The notes under the pieces: generated by a model
Seen by the model: only the letters and a program-made list of their open reading frames with translations
Database searches by the model: none
What the model was told of the DNA's origin: nothing
Shown: positions 51,896-63,544 of the stretch, piece after piece
How positions within the stretch are numbered: the first letter of the stretch is position 1
Layout of the letters: each line of letters starts with the position of its first letter
Assembly: GCA_917880885.1 (NCBI GenBank)
Contig: OU862918.1
Coordinates: 30,341,988-30,405,987, forward strand
Reading direction: 5' to 3'
DNA from: Limnephilus marmoratus
Lineage: Eukaryota > Arthropoda > Insecta > Trichoptera > Limnephilidae
DNA length: 64,000 bases
Program-made: the position numbers and the translations under genes

Positions 51896-52549
51896 TTATG
51901 TAGGCGATTGAATAGACTCACAGTTCGGCAACGCATAATCCAGGGACTCTAATGTCGGGAGGGGCTGTCGCCTCCATAGTTCAGCATGGGTACTTTTTTC
52001 AATTTAGCAAACACGCATACACACACGCAAACCCACTATAACCTGTTTGGGTAACTTTGTACCTCAAAGGATCACAAGGCTTTTTGATTATGGGCCCGGA
52101 GACCGTGACGGTCAACAAGGTGCTGCATAAGGTGCTGTATAAGGTTACAATTGTTGACACTGATAATATTTTATATTATTTCTTACAAATTACTTATTTA
52201 TTAATTTTTGGTACTAGTTTATAAATTTGTTATAAATTATTTATTTATAAAATGTTTTGACTGCCCAACTAGGAGGATTCCCGTTTTAAATGAGATTGAT
52301 AGTCAATGAGAGACTCTTTCGAGAATAGGATTTTCATTTTGAATCTCTACTCACTAAGGCAAAATGTATCTACATGGGAAGACATTTGGTTCAGGAGCAA
52401 TATACTCTTTCTCACCTGGAAAACCATTGGCAGGTTGGTCCTACAGGCATGCAGACAGAATAATTTGTGATAACACTGTCTAAGATAGTCATCAAGTTTA
52501 TAGAGATGTACTTATAGGACGCACTCCTTTTTGTATTGCTGTGAGATAT

Positions 52550-52725
52550 ATATGATTTAAGCCATAGCCAGGTACTTCCCCATCTTCCTCTTTATTACCT
52601 CCTTCTTTCCCTGTTATCTTTAGTCTCGAAATAATTCAATCGGGGATGCCATAGTTTCATTGGCTCCAGAAGTTTGAGAGCAGTGCAACAAAAATGATTG
52701 TACGGTACTCACATAAAATATTTTT
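52550..52725 (+). repeat. Second dispersed repeat family, copy 3
   Basis: GGTACTTCCCCATCTTCCTC, GGGGATGCCATAGTTTCATTGG and GGTACTCACATAAAA match the copies at 4.5 and 45.9 kb. Confidence 0.5.
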
Positions 52726-53069
52726 TGTAAGCCACTACCGATTTTGTGGGCATGGAGTGCTAATTATGTATGGACTCGCTTCCTGTTTTTTCAATCAAGT
52801 CCATGTTTTAAATGTTGCATAAATACAAATTATTAAAAGATATAAGTTATTAAATTTTAATTTTTATTAGAATAACTCTCATTTATCTTTGTAGCATATA
52901 AATAAAAACGAAAATGTTAATCCTAGACACTATCCAGATTACAAACCAGTTCTTTGGACATTGTGACCATTTAAAAAGGTAACTGCCAAAAATATGGGAA
53001 AAAATTGTCGAAGATAATATTGTTAATTCTGATTGTAAAAATGAGATTGACAAAAATGACTTTTAAAAA

Positions 53070-53200
53070 AAGATGTCTCAATGGCCGAGTTGGTTGGAAC
53101 CCTTATCCCGGTAAGACGAGAGATCCTGGGTTCGAGTCCCAATTGCGACCGTTACCTTTTTTATTTTTCTGCGTCGTGTGCTTTATCATATTTTCGTTTC
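53070..53200 (+). repeat. tRNA-derived SINE
   Basis: A box TGGCCGAGTTGG (53,082-53,093) and B box GGTTCGAGTCC (53,129-53,139) are both intact, followed by TTTTTATTTTTCTGCGTC. A true tRNA gene is unlikely because no acceptor stem forms and the anticodon arm is distorted. Confidence 0.65.
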
Positions 53201-53249
53201 GATTTATTATTATTATTTTCTTCTTCAATAATATTTTATTAAATTTCAT

Positions 53250-54468
53250 TTCCTTTATTAAAAAAATAAGAATAATATGTTGAACTTGATGAAAACGCAG
53301 TCTCTTAATCAAAACAAATTTTGAAGTGCTAATATCACCAATAACCGAAACATATTTTATAAAATATCACCAAAGGCGACCTTCACAAAGGTAGAAAAAA
53401 TTTTAAAACCTTTTTTGTATGAACCACCTCCCTTAGCCGAGCCTCTTCCAAGATAGTAGAAATTCAATTGAATTTTAATGTCCTAAAATGAAAAAAAATG
53501 TGAATAATTAAAAAAAATAAATAAATAAAAGCTTGAAAGTTTGCTATTATATTGTAGAAGTTCTGAGCATCTATTCCTGTCGGCAATAGATAATTCCTTT
53601 TAGTGGACTATCCATGTATGGATTTTGTTTTTGAGATTTAAATTATTTATAAAGTCCTCGTAGTTTTCATAATTCCTTTTAGGTAATTACCAAACGGTCC
53701 TTCGTAAAAGAAAGAGGATAATGAATTTGCATAAATTCATAATTGAAAGAAAATGGTAGCTTTTTTAGTAAAATTCACTGGAAATTCATGTTCTTGCAAT
53801 CATGCAAAAACTATTTATTGTTAGTTTAGGTTCCTACAATTGGCACAGAAAAAAAAACTCAACTCTATTATATCAATAAGCAAATTACTTGGGTACATAT
53901 AGTGTTTTGACACTCTATAGAAGACGCAAACAGTAGTAGTTTGTTTGTTTGTGGTAGTTTGCTTTTAACGTAAGCATTTTTTTCTTTTATGTATCTCTTT
54001 TTGAGTCTAGCGGGAAATTATTATCAAAATCTGAATGGGTACTGAATAAAACGTTTAAACGCCATTCTTTTGCTGAAGGCAAATTTTAAAACAAGTGCAT
54101 GAAATGAAACATAAAAGATTTTTGCAGTTTTATCACGTAAAAATGGGGAGTTGGCAAAACTTTCGTCTTGAAAAGAAGTTTTTAAGTATCTGAATAAGAG
54201 ACAGGAAACTTCCAGCAACCTAATTTCTGGAAATACATTATATGTAGTTTTCTCCTGATATTCGTACCTACAGTATAATTTTATAAAAGTCATTTTCTGG
54301 ACAAATGGACTTATGCAGAGTTTCAAAAATCATAAAACTCCTAGTACACTGGTTACTCAGCACCTTGGATACTCAGTACACTATACGGATTTTGTAATTT
54401 CTATAATAATGTTGATAAAAATGAATAGTTTACATTTATGTATACAATTTACGTTATGGAAAAGGAGC
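53250..54468. other. AT-rich stretch
   Basis: No gene, tRNA-like box or repeat recognised. Confidence 0.45.
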
Positions 54469-54472
54469 TTAA

Positions 54473-54681
54473 CCCTCCGTCAGGCGCAACTAATCTTTGA
54501 GATGAAGTGGTCTATTAGTTTTGTGCCAAAGGGTAAATATCGCCGATCTTTTACTCTTTCACAAACCACACATTAAAAAAAAAATTAGGGAAAAATCTAT
54601 TTTGATCTGTTTTCTATGATATAATTTCACAGATGAATTGCGCCCGGTCGTGTTGGGATTTGCATTGCGCATAACGGAGGG
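54473..54681. mobile_element. piggyBac-like MITE
   Basis: TTAA precedes CCCTCCGTCAGGCGCAA (54,469-54,489); the other end is TTGCGCATAACGGAGGG followed by TCAA (54,665-54,685), a one-base change from TTAA. A 209-bp non-coding interior. TTAA duplication and CCC ends point to piggyBac mobilisation. Confidence 0.6.
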
Positions 54682-55199
54682 TCAAAAAGAGCTAAAAAAT
54701 ATTGTACTCCTCTCGTTCACTACCGTACAACTTGGCAAGTTAACATCGCAGACAACCACGTGTAGGTACGTTAACGAATTTTTTCCTAAATTTTTGACAA
54801 AACGACTTGCTATTACATTCGATAAAAACGTACTTTTACATTTAACTTACCAAATACAGCATATTTTACAGCTTTGGAAATTAAATATGTGTAATTTCCA
54901 AAAGATTTTTAAGGCATTTTTGATGATCTCCTCATAATAAAAATAATCGTTTTATTAAATAAAAACATTTTGGAAGCGCTCCACAGAAAGCACCAATGTT
55001 TTAAGTCTACTGATATGAAAAAGGTGTTCTCCAACTAATCCCACTAACTTAAAATAATACCATTTTAAATTAAAAATCAACTTTACGAGACACAAATTTT
55101 AAAGAGAAAAAATGAACCAAACTATCAAGGGTTTTGAAAGTAGTTACAAATTTTACAGGGTAAATCAAATGTAAGCACTGTTTTAATCTACTGTTTAAT

Positions 55200-55885
55200 G
55201 TAGTTACCATATGTTCACAATGTTGCTGACAGAATTGCCGGAATTCTAAGGAAAGAAAGCATCAAGGCTGTCTTCGGAACAACAATAAAATGCAAGACCT
55301 TCTGAGACCTCCGAAAACTAAGTTTCCTCTTGAGACGGATAGCGTTGATAAACTCAACTGTTATAGATGAGACAAGGCTTATGTAAGCTAGACGGAACGG
55401 TCCATCTCCAAAAGGATCTCGGAAAGCTTTCGAGCCTGCAAACTTAACCATCTTGACAAATCGGCAATTGCCAAGCATTTAATTGAAACCGGAAAATTAC
55501 TTCGTACTTTGGATTCGTTCCTGAAATTCTGGGAAGACCCGAAACACATCGAGCACAATCGACAAAACGAAACAATCTGCAAAAATATCATTACGCAATA
55601 TTAATAAGAGACGATGGTGGTCTAAGAAAGTTCTCGGTATCTGGCACTTGATGGTTACATCAAAACTGAACTCCGATAACCATTTTAAATAATTTTATTA
55701 TACTAAAATAGCAGTCCGACGAGTATGAGAGCGCGCAACACTTAACCACAATCTTCAATTACATATCTGCCTCGATGATGAACACTGTAACACTGCCCGA
55801 AACCATGGCTAAAGTAGCACGACAAAGCACAATAACCCAAAAACAAATCACGGTAATAGTTTTGGCCGTGAATATAATACCTTCT
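55200..55885 (+). pseudogene. Decayed PLE: GIY-YIG region and terminal end (family 3)
   Basis: Plus frames, with shifts: D-R-I-A-G-I-L-R-K-E-S-I-K (about 55,225), T-E-R-S-I-S-K-R-I-S-E near 55,400-55,430, and K-S-A-I-A-K-H-L-I-E-T-G (about 55,455-55,490), the pattern of the PLE linker and GIY-YIG nuclease. It is followed by a decayed hammerhead (55,768-55,811) and a tail matching the hairpin at 6.2-6.4 kb. Several stops. Confidence 0.65.
55768..55811 (+). ncRNA. Decayed hammerhead motif
   Basis: GCCTCGATGATGAACACTG...GCCCGAAACCATGGC aligns with the intact ribozyme at 6,320-6,361, but the core CUG is UCG and stem II no longer pairs. Not expected to cleave. Confidence 0.5.
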
Positions 55886-56761
55886 TACTTGCTGTTTTAT
55901 TTTAATTGGTATGATTTTTGGTCTAATTGTTTATTATCACACAAATAATATGAGGTTTTCATGTAACCATTTTCTATACAAAAAAAGTATTTAAAACGTG
56001 CTAAAATGGCGTTCATTTAAAAAAAATAGATTTACGGATTTAAAAGGGTTAAGGTGACGATATTATGTTTAATATGAAGCAAATATAGTATTTGTAGTGA
56101 ACCAAATTCAAATAAAATTAAAGTACTGAGGTACTTATAAATTTTGGTTTGTTTGATTTATTTCGTCCTATTTCTTACTTGAAAGAACCAGAATTTTCAA
56201 GCGATTTTCGTTGCAATGTGGAATATGAAAACAATATCAACAAGAATCTGGTTTATATATTAAAATTCCGGGTAAATCCGAGAACTACCTAGTAAAGCTA
56301 GGGTCCTTGGAATTTCAATTTTTCCTGGAACTTTTTCGTATTCTCAGTATTTTTCATAATACCTACAATTTTATTTTTTTCCTTAGGTACTTGGCGATTG
56401 ATAAATGAGATGTATTTATAACACACCGGTGAACTTGTATCTATGAATGTTACATCGACGACATAATATTATTATCGGCAAAATATTGATGATATAATTT
56501 ATTTAAAAAATATACTTTTAGTAGACCTTAGGTTTCAGCGTATTGAGGCCATCTTCAAATTGGTACAATTATTCCTTATACTATGGTTTATATACATAAA
56601 ATTTGGGGAAGGGGTTTAATCCATTTATGCGTACAAGATATGTAGATACCTATGTTTCCAAACCAACGCAATTGCGAAACTTGGTCTGTAATTAAGGTGA
56701 AGTAAATGGGGATGGAGTATGTGCCATTTTGTATGATAGATTTTATATAATATAATATTAG

Positions 56762-57706
56762 GTCCTTACATATGAAATTGGCGTTTTGCTGTACTGAAAA
56801 CTTTGATCTCAAATATCTTCTCTTTGGTTAGGAATTCCAAATTCAAATTTATACAGCTATGTATACTCATGTATTTGTGTTTCGAAAATTATAATTCATT
56901 TGTTTTTCCTTAATTGTTTTTTTTCTTTGCGTCACTTAGTTTACAAAATGGAAAACTTGAAATATCGCGTTATTTACTAGTACGAGTTCCACCGTGGCAC
57001 CAGTGCCGCAGAAACGGCTCGAAGGATTAATGATATGTATGGCGACGGTGCCGCAAAATAAAACACAGTGCGTTTTTGGTTCCAACGTTTTCGTTCTGGA
57101 AATTTCGACCTGCAGAACAAGCCCCGTGAACGGCCGGAGACCAAAGTTGATAATGAAGAATTGAAGGCTATTGTGGAAGCGGATCCATTGCAAACCGCGT
57201 CCGAGTTAGCTGCAGGCTGCGGTGTTAGTGATAAAACTGTTTTAATCCACTTAAAGCAAATTGGGAAGGTGAAAAAGCTTGAAAGGTGGGTACCTCACGA
57301 ATTGAGTGAAGCAAATCAACAAACGCGCGTTAGAACGCTAGACCACACACTGCACAACAGACGGCTACCAAATTAGAGGAGCTTCAATTGGAATGTCTAA
57401 GACATCCACCATACTCTCCGGACCTTGCCCCAAGAGATTATCATTTTTTTCGAAATTTGGATAACTTCTTGCAAGGGAAAAAAAACTTAACTCCGATGGG
57501 GCAGTCCAAACCGCCTTCAAAGATTTTATTGATTCCCGTCCGAAGGTTTTTTTTAGTAAAGGAATCGATGAACTACCTATGAGATGGCTAAAGTGCATAG
57601 ATAGCAATGGTAGATACTTTGATTAAATTAATATATTATATTTTAAAAAAATCGACTTAATGTTCCTCCTATACAAAACGACAATTTCATATGTGAGGAG
57701 GAATTT
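56762..57706 (+). mobile_element. Mariner element with deleted transposase
   Basis: Ends GGTCCTTACATATGAAATTG (56,761-56,780) and, inverted, CCTCACATATGAAATTG (complement near 57,687-57,703) match as terminal inverted repeats. About 940 bp versus roughly 1.3 kb for intact mariners. Confidence 0.8.
56948..57590 (+). pseudogene. Mariner transposase, N- and C-terminal parts
   Basis: From ATG 56,948: M-E-N-L-K-Y-R-V-I, TAG at 56,978, TAA at 57,059, then F-W-F-Q-R-F-R-S-G-N-F-D-L, V-D-N-E-E-L-K and H-L-K-Q-I-G-K (helix-turn-helix DNA-binding part). The middle with the first two catalytic Asp residues is deleted after about 57,360. The C-terminal H-P-P-Y-S-P-D-L-A-P-R-D-Y-H-F-F (third catalytic Asp) follows in a shifted frame (57,400-57,445). 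Inactive. Confidence 0.85.
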
Positions 57707-57764
57707 CACATTATTAAAATTTTACCTAATTGAAAAGTAAACTAAAACGCGCTACTAACCGTAC

Positions 57765-58058
57765 GAATTATAGCACTTCTTGCAGGACTGCGGTCAGAAC
57801 CCCCGACAGAATTATTACTATTCCGACGCGTCGGACCGTCGCGACGGTCCGACGAAGGGAACAATAGATTTTATTTTAACTTAATGAGTAAAACCTAAAA
57901 TCGTAAAATTTAATTAATGAATTATTAATATTAGCAACCCTCAATGGAAAATATGAAAAGAAAAATTAGAAAAATATACGGTCACATCCAGGAATCGTAC
58001 CCAGGACCTTAGCCTTCCCGGGGCGGTGCTTTACGACTGAGCTAGTGGGACTGTTGCC
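57765..58058 (-). repeat. tRNA-derived SINE, full body
   Basis: Minus strand: A box CTAGCTCAGTCG (complement of about 58,034-58,046), B box GGTACGATTCC (complement near 57,991), TTTTTCTAATTTTTCTTTTC, GTTGCTAATATT, and a far end GCAGTCCTGCAAGAAGTGC shared with the plus copy at 59,345-59,535. It contains the palindrome at 57,823-57,853. Its 5' end abuts the hAT-like element. Confidence 0.65.
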
Positions 58059-59262
58059 AACTTAGTGGATTTTCCACTAAAACTGGTGGTTTTCATACTC
58101 CATTTAGTGGCGAATTATTTCTTTTAGTGGCTGGTGGATTTTTTAGCGGTTTCGAAAATTTTTGTTTCATTACTAAAACTACGATCACTCAGCCACTAAG
58201 CCACTTATATGTTTAATCTTATACATACTTCATTCTACTTTCTTTAATTTTAAATGGAATTTACGTTTACTGTGTAGGCAGCACCGATCTACTAAAAAGA
58301 TGCGCAGTATCTTTGTGCATAGGGATGTTGAGAGACTATTGAGTAGTATGAATATAATAAAAAACAAACGGGGGAATAGAAGGAAGTTAAATCTTTTAAC
58401 TGCTATATTGAGAGTACGCTGTGGTTTACGGTTGGAAGGTAAATGCTGCAATTATTCTGAAATTCCAGTAGCCGTTGTAAATCAAATCGGTACCAAAGAG
58501 TCATATCAATCTGAAACTGATGATTATGGTGCAGTCAAAAAGTGATTCGTCTTAAGAAGACGACTTAATTTAGAATTAGTCATTATTGAATAATTTTTAT
58601 GTTGATTTACCTACAAATAATGATAAATTCGTTACTTATTATTATTTTTGTAAAAATAAAGGAAACTAATAATTATTTCTAAACTTATTTTCTTTCATTA
58701 AGGCTCTGCAACCGGGCCCGAAAAGAAGAAGATGGAGAGATGCGAAATTACGAATGTTAGAGGAGAGCGCTGACATTTACAGCGACAAAATCGATGCGAA
58801 AATTGCGAAAATGTTTAATAAAACACAACTCGTTTAAAATAGAGCAAAAATCTCGCGGGCATTATCTTAAACAGCATTTAAAGAAACACTGTTAATTTTT
58901 TCATATATATAACTTGTAAAATAACTGAAACAAATGTGTTTATAATAATTTTTGGAGCACACTTTGCGATTTTTTTCTATCGAGGGAATTTTATATAATT
59001 TGCGTTTCGGCGCGGGCAAAGTCTAGATATTACTTATCTTCAAGAATAACATATATTTTTAAGAGCTTTAAAACTTACCGTGTTTAAGGGAAATATGTAA
59101 TAAATCGGTACAAATCCGGGTTGCGGGCCCTTAAACTTTATTTTAGTGGAAAATTTAGCCGGTGTGAGTGTAGTACTATATTTTTTAGTGGTTTTCTGGT
59201 GGATTTAAAGGGTGAATCTGGTGGAGAGCTGGTATAACCGTTGGCAAACCCACTGAGTCAGT
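58052..59262 (+). mobile_element. hAT-like element remnant
   Basis: Bounded by TTGCCAAC (about 58,052) and its inverse GTTGGCAA (about 59,239-59,247), with many TTAGTGG/TGGTGGA subterminal words at both sides as in hAT elements. It sits between two tRNA-like SINE sequences. No clean 8-bp duplication was found. Confidence 0.45.
58294..58545 (+). pseudogene. hAT transposase C-terminal dimerisation region
   Basis: About 82 codons with D-V-E-R-L-L-S-S-M-N-I-I-K-N-K and L-L-T-A-I-L-R-V-R-C-G-L, the C-terminal signature of hAT transposases (the N-A-D-V-E-R-x-F-S type, slightly altered). A further basic frame at about 58,705-58,838 (K-R-R-R-W-R-D-A-K-L-R) may be a last exon of the same gene. The catalytic part is absent. 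Confidence 0.55.
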
Positions 59263-59344
59263 GGGACCCACTGACTCAGTGGGACCCTACGAAATAGATA
59301 ATGTTGGTAGTTCTAAGTAAAAGTATGATACACTTAAAGTGGCA

Positions 59345-59535
59345 AGGGTCCCATTAGCTCAGTGGTAAAGCACCGCCCGTTAAGGTTAAAGTCCTGGGTT
59401 CGATTCCTCGATATGATCTATCTTTTTCTGATTCTTCTGTTTCAGGAATAATAATTATTCGGCGGCGGTTTTGCCTATAAACGATCCGATTTGCTGAGAC
59501 CCTGCATGCAGTCCTGCAAGCAGTGCTTTAAATAG
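59345..59535 (+). repeat. tRNA-derived SINE
   Basis: A box TAGCTCAGTGGT (59,355-59,366) and B box GGTTCGATTCC (59,398-59,408), TTTTTCTGATTCTTCTGTTTC, and the end TGCAGTCCTGCAAGCAGTGC (59,507-59,526). Same family as the 57.8-58.06 kb copy in the opposite orientation. Confidence 0.7.
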
Positions 59536-59539
59536 GATG

Positions 59540-60025
59540 GTGAACAGCGCGATTGAAAGAATCTTAGTTACAGGCTACAAGAAACATATGAGAAAACTTA
59601 TATTATATGTACAAAAATGTTGGCACAGTATCGTTATTATTTGGAAGGATCTCGTAACTTAGTATCAGGAGAGCATGAATACAAAAGGAGTTTCTTTTGT
59701 GCTGGTGATTATCTCGTATCCGCGTCTCACGCCATATCATTGTTATTCGGTCTATTCATCTGTTCGCCCTCTTGAGATAAACGTACTAATCACTAATCTA
59801 TATCTTTTCATTTATACGGATAAACTTCGCAAACCTTCCCAAGTCCAATCAAACTTGCCTAAAAGATGTTATAATTAGTTTGATGATATTGTCTTCTTAC
59901 AGTATACCTTTACAGACAGCCACAGAACAGATTATCTTAAGAAGTTTGATCAGTAACATTTGAAAAAAACTGAAGTCATTAATTCACAGACCCTCTTTGA
60001 CTTATGATCGCAAGATAAAACATTA
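59540..60025. other. Unassigned stretch
   Basis: Nothing recognised. Confidence 0.4.
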
Positions 60026-60029
60026 CTTA

Positions 60030-60092
60030 TAATGCATCTGAGGAAAAATATTTTTCTCATGGCCTCCGGGATGGAGATAATGTAAAAAAATC
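60030..60092 (+). repeat. Isolated shared hairpin tail
   Basis: CTGAGGAAAAATATTTTTCTCATGG and GGGATGGAGATAATGTAAAAA: a degenerate tail of the LINE-B/TSR type without a recognisable body. Confidence 0.45.
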
Positions 60093-60094
60093 TA

Positions 60095-60540
60095 AGTAAT
60101 TTACATAGGCTGATCAAAGAATAAAAAAACAAAAAATGATAATAAGTACTTAGATATTTTATTGTGTTCAAAGAAAAATAAGTCAGGAAAAATTGATGCA
60201 AATGTTATAATTCCTCTCCTTCTTGTCGAAAATAGGCTATCACGTAGAGCGTAGATAGCTTTACCCTGCAAGCCGCAGTCTATCAACTTTGTGGAACTGC
60301 ACTGTACTAAATATATAATGTGTATCAAAATTTGATAATCTTGAGTTTTTCATTCCACGTAATACGAGGCCTGTCCGTAAAATAATAAAGTTAGCAATAA
60401 TATAGTTATAAGAATAATGTTACAATAATAATTGATGTCATTAGAGCAGTATCCAATAGGAGAAAAAATAAATATGTATGTAAGAACGGTTATGTAGAAG
60501 TCGCATAATATACTATATTTTAAGTTTTGCATAACCTGCC
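60095..60540. other. AT-rich stretch
   Basis: No feature recognised. Confidence 0.4.
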
Positions 60541-60559
60541 TCACTAGGCAATTTTCAAC

Positions 60560-61765
60560 TTTCGAATGAACACCGTCAGTAAACATTATAATCATTGGTG
60601 ATTTAAATATAGATCCTGTCATTTTTTGACACATAATAATTTATAGGTTAATAATTTTTCAAGTTTAGGTGCCAACATTCTAAAGGAAATTTAAATTCTT
60701 TCAACTTGTAAATCCTACACGGATCTGCGCTAGTACTTATTATTATAAAACCATATTAAAATATGTGTTACGGCTAAAAACATTATTAAATGGCAACCTA
60801 ATATTAACTTGTTTTCATTTATGAAACTACTACTATGTACACAGAATGGGTATAATATTTAAGGCGTTTTTATTTACAAGTTCATGCAACCGAGTATTCA
60901 TCACCGATGTTCATAGTACGTGAGCTCAGTCAGTTGGTTTAAAGTTTGTAATATATCAATGTTACAGCGCCAGACTGCAACTCTCCGACGCTAAAGCAAG
61001 TGGCAAGACACATTGCATTGATATGCATCTGCCTATTCCAGGGGTTGGTAGACTTTCAAATGATAAGAGCCAAATCGTCAAGGAAAAAAATATGAAAACT
61101 TTATCAAAAAAGTTAAAAATATATGAATATTAAGAAAAATATGTGCCAAAAATTCATTCAGGACTCGAATTTTATAATCTCGTACAGTCACATTTAAATT
61201 ATTTGATTGAAATCTGGGGAAATGCATGTGAAACATACATAAATGAATTACAGATAATACAAAACAAGGTAATCAAAAAACTGTTTCACTACAAGCCCAG
61301 AACATCCACCAAAACATTATATATGGAAACAAAACTATTAACATTAAGAAAACTATATGAACACAATACGTGTCTCCTTATTTACAAAATAAACAATAAA
61401 CTCGTACATACAAACACAGAATTCATTAAAACGTCCCAAGCACACAAACACTTTATACAACACGATAACATACATTTAAACACCATCCACACTAACTATG
61501 GTAAACAATCCATTGGTTACGAAGGGGGCAAATTATATAATTGCGTCCCAAACGACATTAAAAACGAAAATAAGCTGGGTACATATAAAAAAATTATTAA
61601 AGTTTATTCTTGATAAACAAAGTAATGACATAGAATAGCGCTGTTTTGTTATATTTAGTTTAGTAATGTGTTTAATTATTTCTAGTCAAATAAGTGAAAA
61701 TGTAATTGTCATTTTTCTGCAATAAAACTGAATAAAATAAATAAATAAATAAAAATAAAATAAAA
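60560..61765 (+). pseudogene. LINE remnant: endonuclease scrap and RT C-terminus
   Basis: I-I-I-I-G-D-L-N-I-D (about 60,590) and Q-L-V-N-P-T-R-I-C (about 60,705) are endonuclease motifs. From 61,143 to 61,613 a 156-codon frame carries V-Q-S-H-L-N-Y-L-I-E-I-W-G, I-Q-N-K-V-I-K-K-L-F and N-K-L-V-H-T-N-T, the RT C-terminal region. Most of the RT is deleted between them. It ends in an AATAAATAAATAAAAATAAAA tail at about 61,733-61,765. Confidence 0.7.
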
Positions 61766-62039
61766 AATGTGAGGGAGGAAGAATTATGACATGCTTTGTG
61801 TTATCTACTTTTATACCGTATTACCCCACTGCTGCCAATTTAAATAGTTCAATAAATATTTTTAAAAGGCATCTTCGTGTTCCGTGCGTAAGTATAAAAT
61901 TATGCGGACTATAATGTTGCAACTTTAGCAGCAAAATCATTCGTGTGTTCTGGATAAAATGTTATTTTTTGCTGATGGATGTCGTACTCTTATGCTCAAT
62001 TTCTGTTAAAATTTTATAATTAATCAGTGTCGTTTTCAG

Positions 62040-62850
62040 AATGCAATATAAAATCTTCTTTCATCTGCTGACGCATTTCGAAGGAAACCATTTACTTATT
62101 CCAATAATAATCAATAAAATTAATAAAATTTTGAAAGCAGACTGTCAGAATTCACTCTTCATTAAAAACCATAATAAAATTCCAGTTGCGGGTTCATCTG
62201 CTGACGCATTTCGAAGAGAACACTTATTCCCATGTTTCGAGTGCAGTAAATATTCTGAGTCAGATCATAATTATGTAAAAATCGGTGGAAAACATTTACG
62301 TACTGGAAATGCCATTAAGTTGAAACCAGTTTTGTGTTCCTTATACAAAAAATGTAATCGCAGTTGCGGATTCATCTGCTGGTGTATTTCGAAGGAAACC
62401 ATTCTCGTATTTCGAGTAAAATTATTATATTCTATTTTTTTTTCATTGTTATAAAGTTTAATTTGTAATTCCATTTAATTGTCTTGTTCTTTTACATATT
62501 CAAAAACATTATTAATCAATTTATAAAAACAGTTGGATAATGACTTTAGAAGGTGAAACAGCTGTAACGCTTAATAATAATTACAACTTAATAATGACTT
62601 GTTTATAAATAAACTGTTTTCATTAATCGAATAACAATATTAGCATACATTAAAAAAAAATCTTTAGCCTGTCAACATGCTGGAAAATTAATAGGAAAAA
62701 CATTTGCTTGTTCCGGGTGTAACAATTATTTTGATTTTGTAAAACGTTCGCACTTCGAAGGAAAGCATTTTCATGTTCCAAGTGATTCGTTCAATAGATC
62801 TCGCGTTCCAAGTGCAGTGTATGCAGCAGTATGAGCTGAGTTGGTAACAC
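62040..62850 (+). pseudogene. Degenerate C2H2 zinc-finger-like array
   Basis: A recurring block TCATCTGCTGACGCATTTCGAAGG is found at about 62,067, 62,190 and 62,370, encoding A-F-R-R-x-x-F-x-x-F-E-C type finger starts in varying frames. F-P-C-F-E-C-S-K-Y (about 62,230) and F-A-C-S-G-C-N-N-Y-F followed by H-x4-H (62,707-62,775) are the best finger-like units. Frames shift between repeats. Could be an old zinc-finger gene or a non-coding repeat. Confidence 0.35.
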
Positions 62851-62854
62851 TGAT

Positions 62855-63540
62855 GCTGATCGAGTCAAAGATCGTTCGGAGGCTCCTTCTCATAAGGCTG
62901 GTTGATATCTATCCGAGAGCCGCACGTGACTCGCAAACCGCGGTCTGCCGACCACTGTCATACTCAAATGCGCTCTTGACCATAACGATGTAAATATCTC
63001 AGGGATAGCACAAACTGTATAATTAAATTGAATGACGATGGACCTGTAAAAAAACTGGAAAGAAATTAAATTAAATTTAGCTTTTAAAATATTGGTCAAA
63101 GCCTAATGGAATTATATCCCCATATTTGAAAAAACGTTGTCATGCTAAAGGGTCAGGTGATGGTGAGGAGACGAGAAAGATGACTGTTGAGAAGTACCTA
63201 GATATTGAGACCGAGTCAACAAAGCAATTTTAAGTAATGCCTCAGTTTGAAGTGTATTACTTTACAGAGGCGTTCCTGGGATATCTTCCATTATGGAACG
63301 GAGAGCTAAGTCGGCTTATCGTAAAGTAATAAAGTTGACACAAATGTTTCATCGTCTTGTACCGAAATTAAGATAATTACCGGTTGTAAGTATCTACCCG
63401 GCTTTGCCGAGGTTCAACCCTATTTTTTTCAAAATTAAATTCTAATTAAACAAATTATTATAGTTTTATGGAAATATTAACAGAAAAGCTTAAACAGATA
63501 CCACGAAATTAAAATAGTTACGTTGACCTATATAGGGCGT
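62855..63540. other. Unassigned stretch
   Basis: No gene recognised. A short CTACCCGGCTTTGCCGAGGTTC word near 63,395 may be repeat-derived. Confidence 0.35.
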
Positions 63541-63544
63541 TAAT

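Noticed and set aside
53071..53145. Possible leucine-type tRNA gene
   Set aside because: Boxes are intact, but the flanking stems do not pair and related copies near 47.7-47.9 kb share the downstream body, so it is a SINE.
59355..59420. Possible tRNA gene (good A and B boxes)
   Set aside because: No acceptor stem or proper anticodon arm forms, and the same head is joined to a repeated SINE body elsewhere.
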